A stretch of DNA of 64,000 nt from an uncultured bacterium. GTDB taxonomy: Bacteria > Actinomycetota > Coriobacteriia > Coriobacteriales > Coriobacteriaceae. The stretch is taken from positions 1 to 64,000 of the forward strand of contig CAJMLY010000003.1 in assembly GCA_905214425.1 (NCBI GenBank), read 5' to 3'. Below are positions 45,637 to 54,508 of this stretch, one piece after another. Made by a program: the position numbers and the translations under genes. Position 1 is the stretch's first letter; each line of letters opens with the position of its first letter. The notes beneath the pieces are model-generated. The model was not told the origin of the DNA and did no database searches. It saw nothing but the letters and a program-made list of their open reading frames with translations.

Positions 45637-46846
45637 ACGAACCCCCTTCCAACAAATCAACGACTCTAAGTATACGCGCCAGGCACGCTTCCCAAGAGAC
45701 CGCCGACGGCTCGAACGTCGAAGGCGGCGCCGCAAGCGCCCGCGCGATAGCATCTGCCAGTGCGCGCTCAAACAACGGAAGATCGGCCGCCACGGGCGTG
45801 TCGACATCCGTCATACGCGGCGACGCCACCCACGTCACGGGAGCACCGGGAAGCATCGCCTCCATCCAGGGACGAACGCCGGGCAAATCGGTCGCCACAA
45901 CTTTGCAGCCGCACGCGAGGGCCTCGATCGTCACGAGCGGCAGACCCTCGTAAAACGAAGGCAGCACAAAGACGTCGGAACTGCGGTAGGCACGCACGAG
46001 CCCATCGCTATCCAGGCGCCCCGCCAGCGTCACCGGCACATCCGAGGCCGCGGTCAAGCGCTCGATACGCGCGTACTCGGCATCGTCCCCGCGGCCGCCC
46101 ACAAGCACCAAGCCAGATGGGCGGACGTCATCGTCAATCGGCAATGACACGGCTCGAACCAGCGACTCGACGCCCTTTTTAAAGCAAATCTTGCCCACGT
46201 ACATAAGCGATCCCGGCTGCCTCGCCACGCTTGCGTCGCGGCAGAAGACGCGATGGTCGTAGCCCGTCCCAATCACGTGGATGCGATCGGCATCGACGCC
46301 GCACACCAGGCCAATCTGCTCAGCCTGCTCAGCATGGAGCGCAAAGACGGCATCGAGACGACGAACCGCACTTACGATGCGATCGCGCTCGAGCACATGC
46401 GAACGCAGCTGGCGCAGGTCGGTCGAATGGCACACGGCAACAACCGGCACGCCCCGGACGCACTCGCGCGCCAATGCGGTCACCAGATACAGGTGATGGC
46501 AGAGCACCAGATCGGGCCGAAACTCAGCCACCGCCCGATCGATTGCAGCAGCAAATGCCCGCTCAAATGCCTTGAGCATCGAAGGCGTCAGGTCACGATA
46601 GCGTGTGGAGGGATAGGGCATTACATCGGACATACCGCAGATGGGAAACGGCAGCTCGGGCGACTCGAACGGTACGGCAAACACGGCAGCACGCCGGTCC
46701 AGCTCGCCTTGGGTATCACCCGGCGCCGCGCCGCAAAGCACCGCGGCGCGATGCCCCGTCTCGATCTGTTCGCGCACGAGCGCGGCAAGGTAGGTGCCGC
46801 TGCCGGTGCTATCTGGTTTTTGTGCCGAGATATTGAGGATGCGCAT
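45629..46846 (-). CDS. Glycosyltransferase family 4 protein
   Basis: A 405-residue GT-B fold glycosyltransferase. The N-terminal acceptor domain begins ILNISAQKPDSTGSGTYL. The C-terminal donor domain has SLMYVGKICFKKGVESLV and the GT4 signature FVLPSFYEGLPLVTIEALAC. Donor and acceptor are unknown. It lies between the activase and selD genes and its stop overlaps the selD start. Co-conservation with selenium genes would be unexpected unless a selenosugar or carrier glycan is involved; it may also be a chance insertion in the operon. GGGGTG precedes ATG 46846. Confidence 0.85.
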   Translation of the reverse strand: MRILNISAQKPDSTGSGTYLAALVREQIETGHRAAVLCGAAPGDTQGELDRRAAVFAVPFESPELPFPICGMSDVMPYPSTRYRDLTPSMLKAFERAFAAAIDRAVAEFRPDLVLCHHLYLVTALARECVRGVPVVAVCHSTDLRQLRSHVLERDRIVSAVRRLDAVFALHAEQAEQIGLVCGVDADRIHVIGTGYDHRVFCRDASVARQPGSLMYVGKICFKKGVESLVRAVSLPIDDDVRPSGLVLVGGRGDDAEYARIERLTAASDVPVTLAGRLDSDGLVRAYRSSDVFVLPSFYEGLPLVTIEALACGCKVVATDLPGVRPWMEAMLPGAPVTWVASPRMTDVDTPVAADLPLFERALADAIARALAAPPSTFEPSAVSWEACLARILRVVDLLEGGSYG

Positions 46847-46860
46847 GTCGCGGTACACCC

Positions 46861-47625
46861 CTAGGCCAAGGCGGCGGCGCGGACAGCCGCGCCGATGGCA
46901 CCGGCAAAGCGAGCCTGGGGCGAGGTGGTCACCGGCGACCCCAGCAGCTCGCCCAACCGCTCCACCACGAAGGCGTTCTCGCACAGGCCACCGGTCAGGT
47001 AGTACGGGGCGCCCGCGGCCTGCCCGGCCATGGTCGCCACGCGCGAGACCACGCTGTCGATCACGCCGCGCGCAATGTTCTCGCGCGGCTCACCGCGACC
47101 GATCAGGCTGATGACCTCGCTTTCGGCAAACACCGTGCACATGCTGGAAATCTTGGTAGGCTCGCCGGTGCGGGCGAGGTCTGCCATCTGCTGCTGGGAA
47201 ATGCCTAGGCGGTCGGCCATGATCTCCAAAAAGCGCCCCGTGCCGGCGGCGCACTTGTCGTTCATGGCAAACTTGGCCACGCGACCGCCTTTAAGCTGGA
47301 TGACCTTGGTGTCCTGACCACCAACATCGATTACGGTGCCGTGATCGCCAAACAGGCACACGGCACCGGTGCCGTGGCAGGTGATCTCGGTCACGACCTT
47401 GTGTGCATAGGGCACGGCGACACGGCCGTAGCCGGTCGCGATCACACGCACGTCGTCGGCAGCCACGTCATAGCCGGCGGCCGCGAGTTCCACGCGCAGG
47501 CGCTCGGCCGCATCAACCGACGAATATCCCGTCGGTATGACACAGGTCCACGCAATGGCGCCATCCGTGTCCACCACCGCAGCCTTCGCGGCCGTCGAAC
47601 CGATGTCGATACCAATGCCAACCAC
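46861..47625 (-). CDS. Activase of a 2-hydroxyacyl-CoA dehydratase/double-cubane reductase (YjiL-like)
   Basis: A 254-residue ASKHA-fold ATPase that injects low-potential electrons into its partner. Nucleotide-binding signatures are GIDIGSTAAKAA and VIDVGGQDTKVI. The cysteines that hold the [4Fe-4S] cluster between two subunits are in NDKCAAGTG and SSMCTVFAESE. It starts with GTG after AAGGAGG. The adjacent partner (47676-48839) resembles E. coli YjiM, whose gene lies next to yjiL; this pairing supports assignment to the double-cubane system over hydroxyglutaryl-CoA dehydratase. Confidence 0.9.
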   Translation of the reverse strand: MVGIGIDIGSTAAKAAVVDTDGAIAWTCVIPTGYSSVDAAERLRVELAAAGYDVAADDVRVIATGYGRVAVPYAHKVVTEITCHGTGAVCLFGDHGTVIDVGGQDTKVIQLKGGRVAKFAMNDKCAAGTGRFLEIMADRLGISQQQMADLARTGEPTKISSMCTVFAESEVISLIGRGEPRENIARGVIDSVVSRVATMAGQAAGAPYYLTGGLCENAFVVERLGELLGSPVTTSPQARFAGAIGAAVRAAALA

Positions 47626-47675
47626 GGCATCCTCCTTCTATGCGGCAAAGCAACTATCCCTTTGCCGCATTTGTC

Positions 47676-48839
47676 CTACAGGGTCTCGATGAAGGCGGCG
47701 ATGCGCGTCTCGATCTGGCCCATGTCGCCGTTGCTGTAGTCGGTCTCGATCTTCATATACGGAATACCCGCACCCTCGACAGCCTCCTGCATGCGCGCAC
47801 TCTCCACGTTAAAGGTGTGGCAGGCCTGTAGAACGCTCTCTACCACGCCATCGACATGATACTTCTCGCACATGGCCAGCGTGTTCTCCATACGACCATC
47901 GTTGGGCGTCATGACCGAGCAGTTAATGTCTAGGTAGCGGTCGGCGATAGCGCGCAGAATGTCGGGTGCGTCGGGGTCGATCATCATGGCCGCCGTACGC
48001 TCGCCCGAGCAGTCATCCATACACACGACCACGCCGCCGTTGGACTCGATGGTGCGGCCGATCTTGTTAATCACACCGCCCACCGGGCAGCCGGTAATCA
48101 GAATGCGCTTGGCATCCGCCGCGACCGGGCGCTCGCCCGCGTCGTAGGCCTCGCGCAGCTTGGCAACCTTTTGCTCCAGCTGCTGCGTATAGGCCTCGAT
48201 ATCAAAGCTGAACGTACCGGCAAACATGGTGCTCATCAGGTCGACGCCGCTCATAGCCGCCGGCTGGTTGGCCTGCAGCGCAAACATCTCGAGCTGGGCC
48301 GCACGCAAACGGTTGCGACGACGGACGGCAGCACGCAGGTCATCGTCGGTAATCGTGATGCCGTAGAAGCCCTCGAGCTCCTCCTTGAGCAGACGGCACT
48401 CCTCGTACCAGCCCTCGCGCTCGTAGGCGCGATCGCGACCCTGCGGAAGATGCAGAATGTGCGTGCGCTTGAGCTCGTTGAGCAGTTCGTACATCTTCTT
48501 CTTGCCGTCGCAGGTGGTCTCGCCGATGATCATGTCGCTAAAGTACGTAAACGGGCACTTTTGCGAGTAGGCAAAGCCGTACGTCGACTTGATGAGCGGG
48601 CAGAGGTTTGCCGGCAGCACCTTCTCGGCCTCGGGAATCACCTCATCGGACGTACCGCACAGAGCGACACTTGCGGCGCCCGCGGCATCGATGATCTCGA
48701 GCGGCGTATAGCTGCACAAAAAGCCGACCAGGCGATTACCCGCCTGCTTATAATCCTTAACGCGAATAAACGCCGCCTTGCGTTGCTCGTTGAACTCCTC
48801 AAACGTGCGCGGCAACGGCTGCGCTTCGATGGTTGGCAT
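47676..48839 (-). CDS. Double-cubane-cluster-type anaerobic reductase (YjiM/HgdB-like)
   Basis: A 387-residue member of the 2-hydroxyacyl-CoA dehydratase D-subunit superfamily. Cysteines C42 (LCSYTP), C61 (ALCGTS), C80 (NLCPLIKS), C95 (KCPF) and C110 (TTCDGKKK) plus later TGCPVGG, DDCSGER and QACHTF match the E. coli YjiM pattern as I remember it. Proteins of this group can carry a double-cubane [8Fe-9S] cluster and reduce small molecules at very low potential. Physiological substrate unknown. First gene of the operon that includes the activase, selD, yedF and the cysteine desulfurase. GAGGGGAGATAAC precedes ATG 48839. Confidence 0.85.
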   Translation of the reverse strand: MPTIEAQPLPRTFEEFNEQRKAAFIRVKDYKQAGNRLVGFLCSYTPLEIIDAAGAASVALCGTSDEVIPEAEKVLPANLCPLIKSTYGFAYSQKCPFTYFSDMIIGETTCDGKKKMYELLNELKRTHILHLPQGRDRAYEREGWYEECRLLKEELEGFYGITITDDDLRAAVRRRNRLRAAQLEMFALQANQPAAMSGVDLMSTMFAGTFSFDIEAYTQQLEQKVAKLREAYDAGERPVAADAKRILITGCPVGGVINKIGRTIESNGGVVVCMDDCSGERTAAMMIDPDAPDILRAIADRYLDINCSVMTPNDGRMENTLAMCEKYHVDGVVESVLQACHTFNVESARMQEAVEGAGIPYMKIETDYSNGDMGQIETRIAAFIETL

Positions 48840-48918
48840 GACGTTATCTCCCCTCTGATAGGCCACGATCCCGGAAAACGGAAAATCACTCCGTGTCCAG
48901 CGACGAACCTCATGAATG

Positions 48919-48945
48919 CCTTGGGGGCAAAGACAGCCCCCAAGG
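48919..48945. terminator. Hairpin between the enolase-family gene and the double-cubane gene
   Basis: CCTTGGGGGC and GCCCCCAAGG form a perfect 10-bp stem with a 7-base loop, just past the stop codon at 48954. The flanking T-run is weak on both strands, so termination is likely but not certain. Confidence 0.55.
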
Positions 48946-48953
48946 TTTGCAAT

Positions 48954-50138
48954 CTATTTCACTTCTGCCTTTATGCCGTGCTCAAAGGCATATTTGCTGA
49001 TCTCGTTTCCGATACCCGGTGCATCTGGGATCTCGAATCGGCCGTTCACGGGCTGATAGTCATTAACCACCAGACGTTTAACGTAATCGAATCGATTGTA
49101 AACGTGATGCTCGTGAATCGTGAAATTGGGAATCACACACTCAAGCTGCAGCGAGGCCGCCGTGAGCAACGGACTCGAGCATACATGGACTTGAACGCCC
49201 ACATCGTAGGTGTGAGCCATATCGCAGATCTTCTTACCCTCGGTGATACCTCCGCAATTTCCCAGATCGGGCTGAATGAGCTGGACGGATCCATTCTCGA
49301 AATAGGGAGCATACTGCCAGCGACTGTAGAGGCGCTCCCCCTGCGAGACGGGCATGTTGATATGGTCGTGCACGTATTTGTTCATCTTGGGATTGGGCGT
49401 GCAGGGCTCCTCGAAATAAAATACATCATAGGGTTCCATCAGATGGGCAAGCTGCACGGCACTTTGCGCATCGGTGTTGGAATGATTCTCCACGATGATA
49501 TCGACATCGGGACCAACGGCCTCGCGCACGGCGGCAAGACGGCCGACAACAAGGTTGCGCACCCGGGGCGAGAGCAGTCGAGTCGTGTCCTCATGGGTGA
49601 ACTTCACGCCAGGTTTCTCGTCAAAGGTGAAAAAGTCGTACTTGATGCAGTCGTAGCCCTCGGCGAGCGCCAGCTCGGCAGCGTGAACATACTCATCGAT
49701 CGTACGGAGCGATTCCTTATGGTCGCCCCAGCCAAACTGAAGCTGGCTCGCATAGCAGCGCAGCGACTCGCGCTGCTTGCCACCCAAAAGGCGCCACACC
49801 GGCACACCGAAGGCCTTGCCCTTGATGTCCCACAGGGCCACATCGATTGCAGATATGGCCGAGAACTCCGTAGGGCCGCCGTTCTGAGCCCAAAACGTCG
49901 ACTTATAGAGCTTTTCCCAGATCACTTCGTGATCCAGCGGATCCATCCCGATGATTTTCTGGGCATATTCTTGGATCGCACTCCATGTGCCCTTAGCGCC
50001 GGTATTGTAGGCCATCGCCCCCTCGCCGTCGCCATAAATTCCCTCATCGGTATAGACGCGGCACAAGACCGGGCTCCAATTGGGATTATCCTGCGGATGC
50101 TCTTCCAACAGAAGAACATCGACTTTTGTGATTTTCAT
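48954..50138 (-). CDS. Enolase-superfamily (mandelate racemase/acid-sugar dehydratase-like) enzyme
   Basis: A 394-residue enzyme of the mandelate racemase/muconate lactonising group. The N-terminal capping domain covers about 1-120 (AIDVALWDIKGKAFGVPVWRLLGG) and the barrel the rest. Metal-ligand-like residues are in DIIVENHSNTD and YFEEPC, and a later glutamate in SQGERLY. The pattern resembles dehydratases acting on sugar acids (galactonate/mannonate-dehydratase-like), but the substrate cannot be assigned. It is the last gene of a unit with an SsuABC-type transporter, so its substrate is probably the imported compound. Ribosome site GAGGAAC. Confidence 0.85.
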   Translation of the reverse strand: MKITKVDVLLLEEHPQDNPNWSPVLCRVYTDEGIYGDGEGAMAYNTGAKGTWSAIQEYAQKIIGMDPLDHEVIWEKLYKSTFWAQNGGPTEFSAISAIDVALWDIKGKAFGVPVWRLLGGKQRESLRCYASQLQFGWGDHKESLRTIDEYVHAAELALAEGYDCIKYDFFTFDEKPGVKFTHEDTTRLLSPRVRNLVVGRLAAVREAVGPDVDIIVENHSNTDAQSAVQLAHLMEPYDVFYFEEPCTPNPKMNKYVHDHINMPVSQGERLYSRWQYAPYFENGSVQLIQPDLGNCGGITEGKKICDMAHTYDVGVQVHVCSSPLLTAASLQLECVIPNFTIHEHHVYNRFDYVKRLVVNDYQPVNGRFEIPDAPGIGNEISKYAFEHGIKAEVK

Positions 50139-50165
50139 ACCATGTTCCTCACAAACAAATTGCCA

Positions 50166-50930
50166 TTAATCGATTGTCCAGTTGAGCAAGCGCTCTTTCA
50201 CGCGTTCAAACAGCTGCATCACAACGACCAGCACGATCACCATAAAGATGAAACCTGCCCACGCCTCTGCATACAGGCCGTATTCCGTGTACTTCTTGAC
50301 GAAGAACCCCATGCCGTATTGGGCACCGTACATCTCGGCATAGACCAGGATCACAAATGAGCCACGCAAGGAGTTGACAAAACCGGCCAGAATCGAGGGG
50401 CTCGCGGCCGGCAGAACCACCTTGAAGAGTCGCTTGAATCCCGTGAGCCCCAGGACCGCGGCGTTGTCCAGATAGCGCTTATCAATCGTCTGAATGCCCG
50501 TGATGGTAGCGAACAGCGTCGACCAGATGGTTCCGAACACGACCAAGAACAACGAGGCAGAACGAAAATCAGGCGCTATCAACAGGGCAAACGGCGACAA
50601 CAAGATCGACGGGACCACGCTGACGGTGTAGACGACCGGATGCAACACAGTACGGGCCCGCCTATTTGAGCCCAAGGCGATGCCTATGATGAGAGCGATA
50701 ATGGTGGCAATGATGACGGCGGGAACAAGCAGCTGAAACGACGACACCAGGTTAAGCAGCATGACGTCGACATTGGACAGAAAAGCCTCGACGATTTTGG
50801 GAATCGGCGGAAACAGCAGTGCATTGAGCAGCTTGAACTCGCTGATAACGGCGTAGACCCCGACCATCGCGGCAAAAACCAACGCTGTGATCCAATAGCT
50901 TTTTATAAACCCGATCAGTTTCTTTGGCAT
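50166..50930 (-). CDS. ABC transporter permease, SsuC/TauC family
   Basis: A 254-residue inner-membrane permease with about six helices and the cytoplasmic EAA-type loop (AAVLGLTGFKRLFKVVLPAASPSIL). The family imports sulfonates, taurine, nitrate or thiamine precursors. ATG 50930 follows AAAGGT and lies ten bases after the binding-protein gene. A longer frame upstream overlaps that gene and is low-complexity. Confidence 0.9.
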   Translation of the reverse strand: MPKKLIGFIKSYWITALVFAAMVGVYAVISEFKLLNALLFPPIPKIVEAFLSNVDVMLLNLVSSFQLLVPAVIIATIIALIIGIALGSNRRARTVLHPVVYTVSVVPSILLSPFALLIAPDFRSASLFLVVFGTIWSTLFATITGIQTIDKRYLDNAAVLGLTGFKRLFKVVLPAASPSILAGFVNSLRGSFVILVYAEMYGAQYGMGFFVKKYTEYGLYAEAWAGFIFMVIVLVVVMQLFERVKERLLNWTID

Positions 50931-50940
50931 ATGAAGACCT

Positions 50941-52044
50941 TTATGCGTTGTACTGGTCGAAGAACTCCTGGCGGTTCTTCCACCAGTCGGGGTACTCGTC
51001 ACCGTGCTCGTCGATAACCTCGTCCAGCGCCTTCTTGTAGAACGAGATATCGATGTGCTTCTCAATATCGATATTCTTGGCGTCGCCGGACACAAAGTCG
51101 ATCTGTTTCATAACATCCCACGTCTTGAGAACCTGGTTGTGAACCGGATCAATCGAAATCTTATAGTGATCGTTCTTAAGATAGGCGGCTACGTAGTCCT
51201 CAGAGGTGTTGAGCTGCTTGGCCAGAATCGAAACGGATTCGTCCTTGTTAGCCTGGAAATACGCCTCGGCACGCAGAAGAGCCTTGAGAAGCAGCTTGAC
51301 CGTAATGGGATTGTCCTTGACAAAGTCCGTGCGCATGTTCATGCGGCAGCAACCATAGGCGGGCATAAGTTCATCGGCGTATACGACGATGTCGACGTCG
51401 TCATTCTGGCTGATGGCGTACAGCATGTCGCCGGACATGTATCCATAGTCGGCCTCGCCGGCCACGACTGCCGCCAGACGGTCCGCAGACGTGTCCGTGG
51501 TAACCCAAGTGATGTCCTTCATGGGATCGTGCCCGGCCTCGAGCATCGCATAGCAGATGGGAATCTGGGGCACCTTATGGGCGATGCGCTTTCCGACCAG
51601 ATCGTCGATTCCATTCCACTTGGTCCCCTTCTTGGCGATCAGGTACATGCCCTGCAGCATGTAGCCGCCGACGATGGTGAGGTCTTCGCCAGCTGCGATA
51701 TGTTGGAGCGGACCCACCGTACCCTGGTTGGAGGTAACGTCGACCTTCCCCGACGTAAGGGCCGCCATGGCATCCGTATCGTTAGCGACGGGGTTCTCGG
51801 TCACCTCGAGACCATACTCCTCAAAATAGCCCTTGTCCTGCGCGAGTGTGACAAAGATATTGCCGCTGTTGGCGCGGCCCCAGCTGATCTGGGAGACCTC
51901 GGGCTTTTCGGCAGACGATGATTTTTCCTTGGAAGAGCCCGTGTCGCCCGAGGCGCCACAGCCCGACAGAGTCGCAGACGAGACGATAAGGCCCAATCCT
52001 GCGAACAGGCTACGGCGGCTCAACGGCTGGTTAATGGATGTCAT
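50941..52044 (-). CDS. Substrate-binding lipoprotein, SsuA/TauA/NMT1 family
   Basis: A 367-residue extracytoplasmic binding protein. The N-terminus has a twin-arginine pair (SRRSLF) and a lipobox LSGC with C29, followed by a Ser/Lys-rich linker. The mature part resembles SsuA/NMT1-like proteins (WGRANSGNIFVTLAQDKGYF, AALTSGKVDVT). Ligand unknown. It pairs with the permease and ATPase on either side. GAAAGG precedes the ATG. Confidence 0.9.
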   Translation of the reverse strand: MTSINQPLSRRSLFAGLGLIVSSATLSGCGASGDTGSSKEKSSSAEKPEVSQISWGRANSGNIFVTLAQDKGYFEEYGLEVTENPVANDTDAMAALTSGKVDVTSNQGTVGPLQHIAAGEDLTIVGGYMLQGMYLIAKKGTKWNGIDDLVGKRIAHKVPQIPICYAMLEAGHDPMKDITWVTTDTSADRLAAVVAGEADYGYMSGDMLYAISQNDDVDIVVYADELMPAYGCCRMNMRTDFVKDNPITVKLLLKALLRAEAYFQANKDESVSILAKQLNTSEDYVAAYLKNDHYKISIDPVHNQVLKTWDVMKQIDFVSGDAKNIDIEKHIDISFYKKALDEVIDEHGDEYPDWWKNRQEFFDQYNA

Positions 52045-52095
52045 GGAACGTTTTCCTTTCTCTTGCATGACGTATTCGTTCCTATATGCAGCGGG

Positions 52096-52884
52096 CTAAT
52101 CAATACGCCCGTTGATATCCAAATTCATATGACGGATCAAATCGTTGCGAAGACCCATGAGCACGGAACTCTCGAACAGCCCTTCGCGGGATCTGTGCTG
52201 ATCCGGGTCGATACGGCACTCATAGATGGCGTGGGCGGGCGACTGACCGAACACGATGATTCTCGAAGCAAGCAACAATGCCTCATCCACGTCATGAGTC
52301 ACAAAGAACACCGTCTTCCTTTGCTCCTGCCTGTTCCACAGTTCCAAAAGAAGGTCCTGCAGACGAGCGCGGGTGACGGCATCGAGTGCGCCGAACGGCT
52401 CGTCCATGAGCATGACGGGCGAATCCATTCCAAACGCGCGGGCGATGGCGCAACGCTGCTTCATACCGCCCGACAGCTCCTTGGGCAGCTTATCGAACAC
52501 GTCGGGCGACAATCCCACGGCCTCCAGCATCTCGAGTGCCTTGGCCTTCAGCTCCGCCTTGTCCGTATCGGGAAACTTCTGCTTCAGGGCGAGCACGATA
52601 TTCTTGCCTGCTGTCATCCAGGGAAAAAGCCCGTAATCTTGAAACACCACCGCGCGATCTGGACCGGCTCCCTTAATGGTCTCTCCGAACATAGAGATCG
52701 ATCCTCCCGTTGGAGTCTCGAGTCCGGCCAAAAGCCTCAGAAACGTCGACTTGCCGCAACCGGATTGCCCGAGGATGCAGACGAATTCGCCTTCATCGAC
52801 CCGCATGGAAACATCCTCAAGAATCGTTTTTTCAGAACCGGGATACGTGAATTTGAGCTGGTCAACTTGAACCGCAGGGTGCAT
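52096..52884 (-). CDS. ABC transporter ATPase, SsuB/TauB family
   Basis: A 262-residue ATPase with Walker A GQSGCGKST (about 39-47), Q-loop (VVFQDYGLFPW), signature LSGGMKQRC and Walker B VMLMDEPFGALD. It is the first gene of the unit ATPase, binding protein, permease, enolase-family enzyme. A 9-9-9 inverted repeat lies about 60 bases upstream. Confidence 0.93.
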   Translation of the reverse strand: MHPAVQVDQLKFTYPGSEKTILEDVSMRVDEGEFVCILGQSGCGKSTFLRLLAGLETPTGGSISMFGETIKGAGPDRAVVFQDYGLFPWMTAGKNIVLALKQKFPDTDKAELKAKALEMLEAVGLSPDVFDKLPKELSGGMKQRCAIARAFGMDSPVMLMDEPFGALDAVTRARLQDLLLELWNRQEQRKTVFFVTHDVDEALLLASRIIVFGQSPAHAIYECRIDPDQHRSREGLFESSVLMGLRNDLIRHMNLDINGRID

Positions 52885-52941
52885 AGACTCGATATTCCTT
52901 TCGCTGTAGCTGCCTTGCCCGCGATGTGCTTCCGCGGGACT

Positions 52942-52968
52942 ATAGACCTATCTATTCAGTAGGCCTAT
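52942..52968. promoter_or_regulatory. Inverted repeat upstream of the ABC transporter operon
   Basis: ATAGACCTA and TAGGCCTAT (8 of 9 complementary) with a 9-base spacer in an AT-rich stretch. The geometry suits a dimeric repressor, but no regulator gene is adjacent. Confidence 0.4.
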
Positions 52969-53065
52969 TTAACGTAATAAAGCGCCCACCTTCGTGAAAT
53001 CGTAGGCAAGGAGCGCGCAGGTCGCGCGGCCCCCTCAGCGAATGGTGCCGCGCGATCCGATTGCC

Positions 53066-54349
53066 CTAAATCGTCTCTAAGAACGCCTCAATGCGCGTCT
53101 GCAGCTGGCCTGCATCCTCGCCGGCGTAGTCGGTCGTGATGTGCATAAACGGAATGCCTGCCTCCTCGGCGGCCTTCTCCACGGCAAACGACTCCATCTC
53201 GTAGAGCGTGCAGAACTGCAGAGCCACGTCGACGATGCCGTCGGCATGCAGGTCCTTGGCCATCTGGACAATGTCCTTCATACGCTGGTCGTTGGGCGTA
53301 AAGACGGCGCAGTTGATCTTGAAGTAGCGCTCGGCGATGGCGTCGAGCATCTCGTCGACCGTCTCGCCGGACTCGTCGACCAGGTCCTTGTAGTAGCGCG
53401 AGCCCGTGCAGGACTCCTCGCCGACCACAACGCCGCCGGCCTTCTCGATGAGGTTGAACAGCTTCCAGTTGGGCACGGCCATGGGCGTGCCGGTGTACAG
53501 GATGCGCTTGGTCCCCTTGGGCGCCACGCCCTCGCCGGCCTCGACACGCTGCTCGCACTCAGCCGCCATATCGTTAATGGCTCCGGTCAGACGCGGCGTG
53601 TCGTCCATAAAGGCGGCCTGGACGGTCAGCAGGCTGTCGAGACCGCTGATGGGCGCAGGGTCGGCAGCGCGCGTGGCAGCGAGGCGCTGCAGGGCGCGAC
53701 GCTTTTCGTTGACGGCGTGAATGGCGGCCTTCAGGCGCTCAGGCGTAATCGTGACGCCGCATTCTTCCTCAATCTTGGCGGCGAGTTTCTTGACCTCGGC
53801 CTTCCAGGTCACGAGCGTCGACTCGTCGTGCACGTTGGGAATATCCATGACGTACATGTTCTTTTGCGTTGCAAAGAACTCGTAGGCCTTCTTCTTGCCA
53901 TCGCAGGTGTTCTCGCCTACCACCAGGTCACTCGACTCAATGTAGGGGCAGACCTCGCCCAGCTTAAAGCCGGCAAAGCTCTTGATAAGCGGACAGGTGT
54001 TGCGCGGCAGATGCTCCTCGACCTTATCGGTTGCCCAATCGGCACCCGAGCACAGACCCACGGGGATACCGTCGCAGGCGAGAACAATCTCCTCGGGCAC
54101 GTAGACGCAGAAGCTGCCAACAATCTTGGTGGCCTCGCCGGCCTCCTTCTTGTCGAGCATCTCCTTAATGCGGCCGCTGTGGATGTTGGTGGCGACAAAA
54201 TCCAGGTAGGACGTGGACTTGGGGCGATTGTTCTGCGTCAGGAACATATCGCCGTACATCTGGCCCACGGCACCCAGCAGCATGTCGTGGTCGGCAAGAT
54301 TCATGCCGAGGCTCTCCCACATCGGATGAAAATCAAATTCTTCAGCCAT
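53066..54349 (-). CDS. Second double-cubane-cluster-type reductase (HgdB-like)
   Basis: A 427-residue paralogue of the protein at 47676-48839, with an N-terminal extension of about 35-40 residues. The five N-terminal cysteines align: C81 (FCVYVP), C100 (GLCSGA), C119 (NTCPLIKS), C134 (VCPY) and C149 (NTCDGKKK). ESCTGS and QFCTLY are also kept. The cysteine in TGCP of the paralogue is replaced by Thr (TGTPMAV), so the cluster environment may differ. No dedicated activase lies beside it; the one at 46861 may serve both. Not excluded: the two form a heterodimer. GAGGGGAACC precedes the ATG. Confidence 0.82.
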   Translation of the reverse strand: MAEEFDFHPMWESLGMNLADHDMLLGAVGQMYGDMFLTQNNRPKSTSYLDFVATNIHSGRIKEMLDKKEAGEATKIVGSFCVYVPEEIVLACDGIPVGLCSGADWATDKVEEHLPRNTCPLIKSFAGFKLGEVCPYIESSDLVVGENTCDGKKKAYEFFATQKNMYVMDIPNVHDESTLVTWKAEVKKLAAKIEEECGVTITPERLKAAIHAVNEKRRALQRLAATRAADPAPISGLDSLLTVQAAFMDDTPRLTGAINDMAAECEQRVEAGEGVAPKGTKRILYTGTPMAVPNWKLFNLIEKAGGVVVGEESCTGSRYYKDLVDESGETVDEMLDAIAERYFKINCAVFTPNDQRMKDIVQMAKDLHADGIVDVALQFCTLYEMESFAVEKAAEEAGIPFMHITTDYAGEDAGQLQTRIEAFLETI

Positions 54350-54508
54350 AACGGTTCCCCTCTCGAACCAAAAATGAATAGCTACGGTATTGCTGCACGG
54401 TGGGTGGCGAAAACCCAGCCGCGCCTAAACCCGGAATTTTGGGGAACCTGCCTTGCGTTCGGTTATTTAGTTGTGCGTCGTCTCTCCCGGAGCCGTGAAC
54501 ATACCTGC

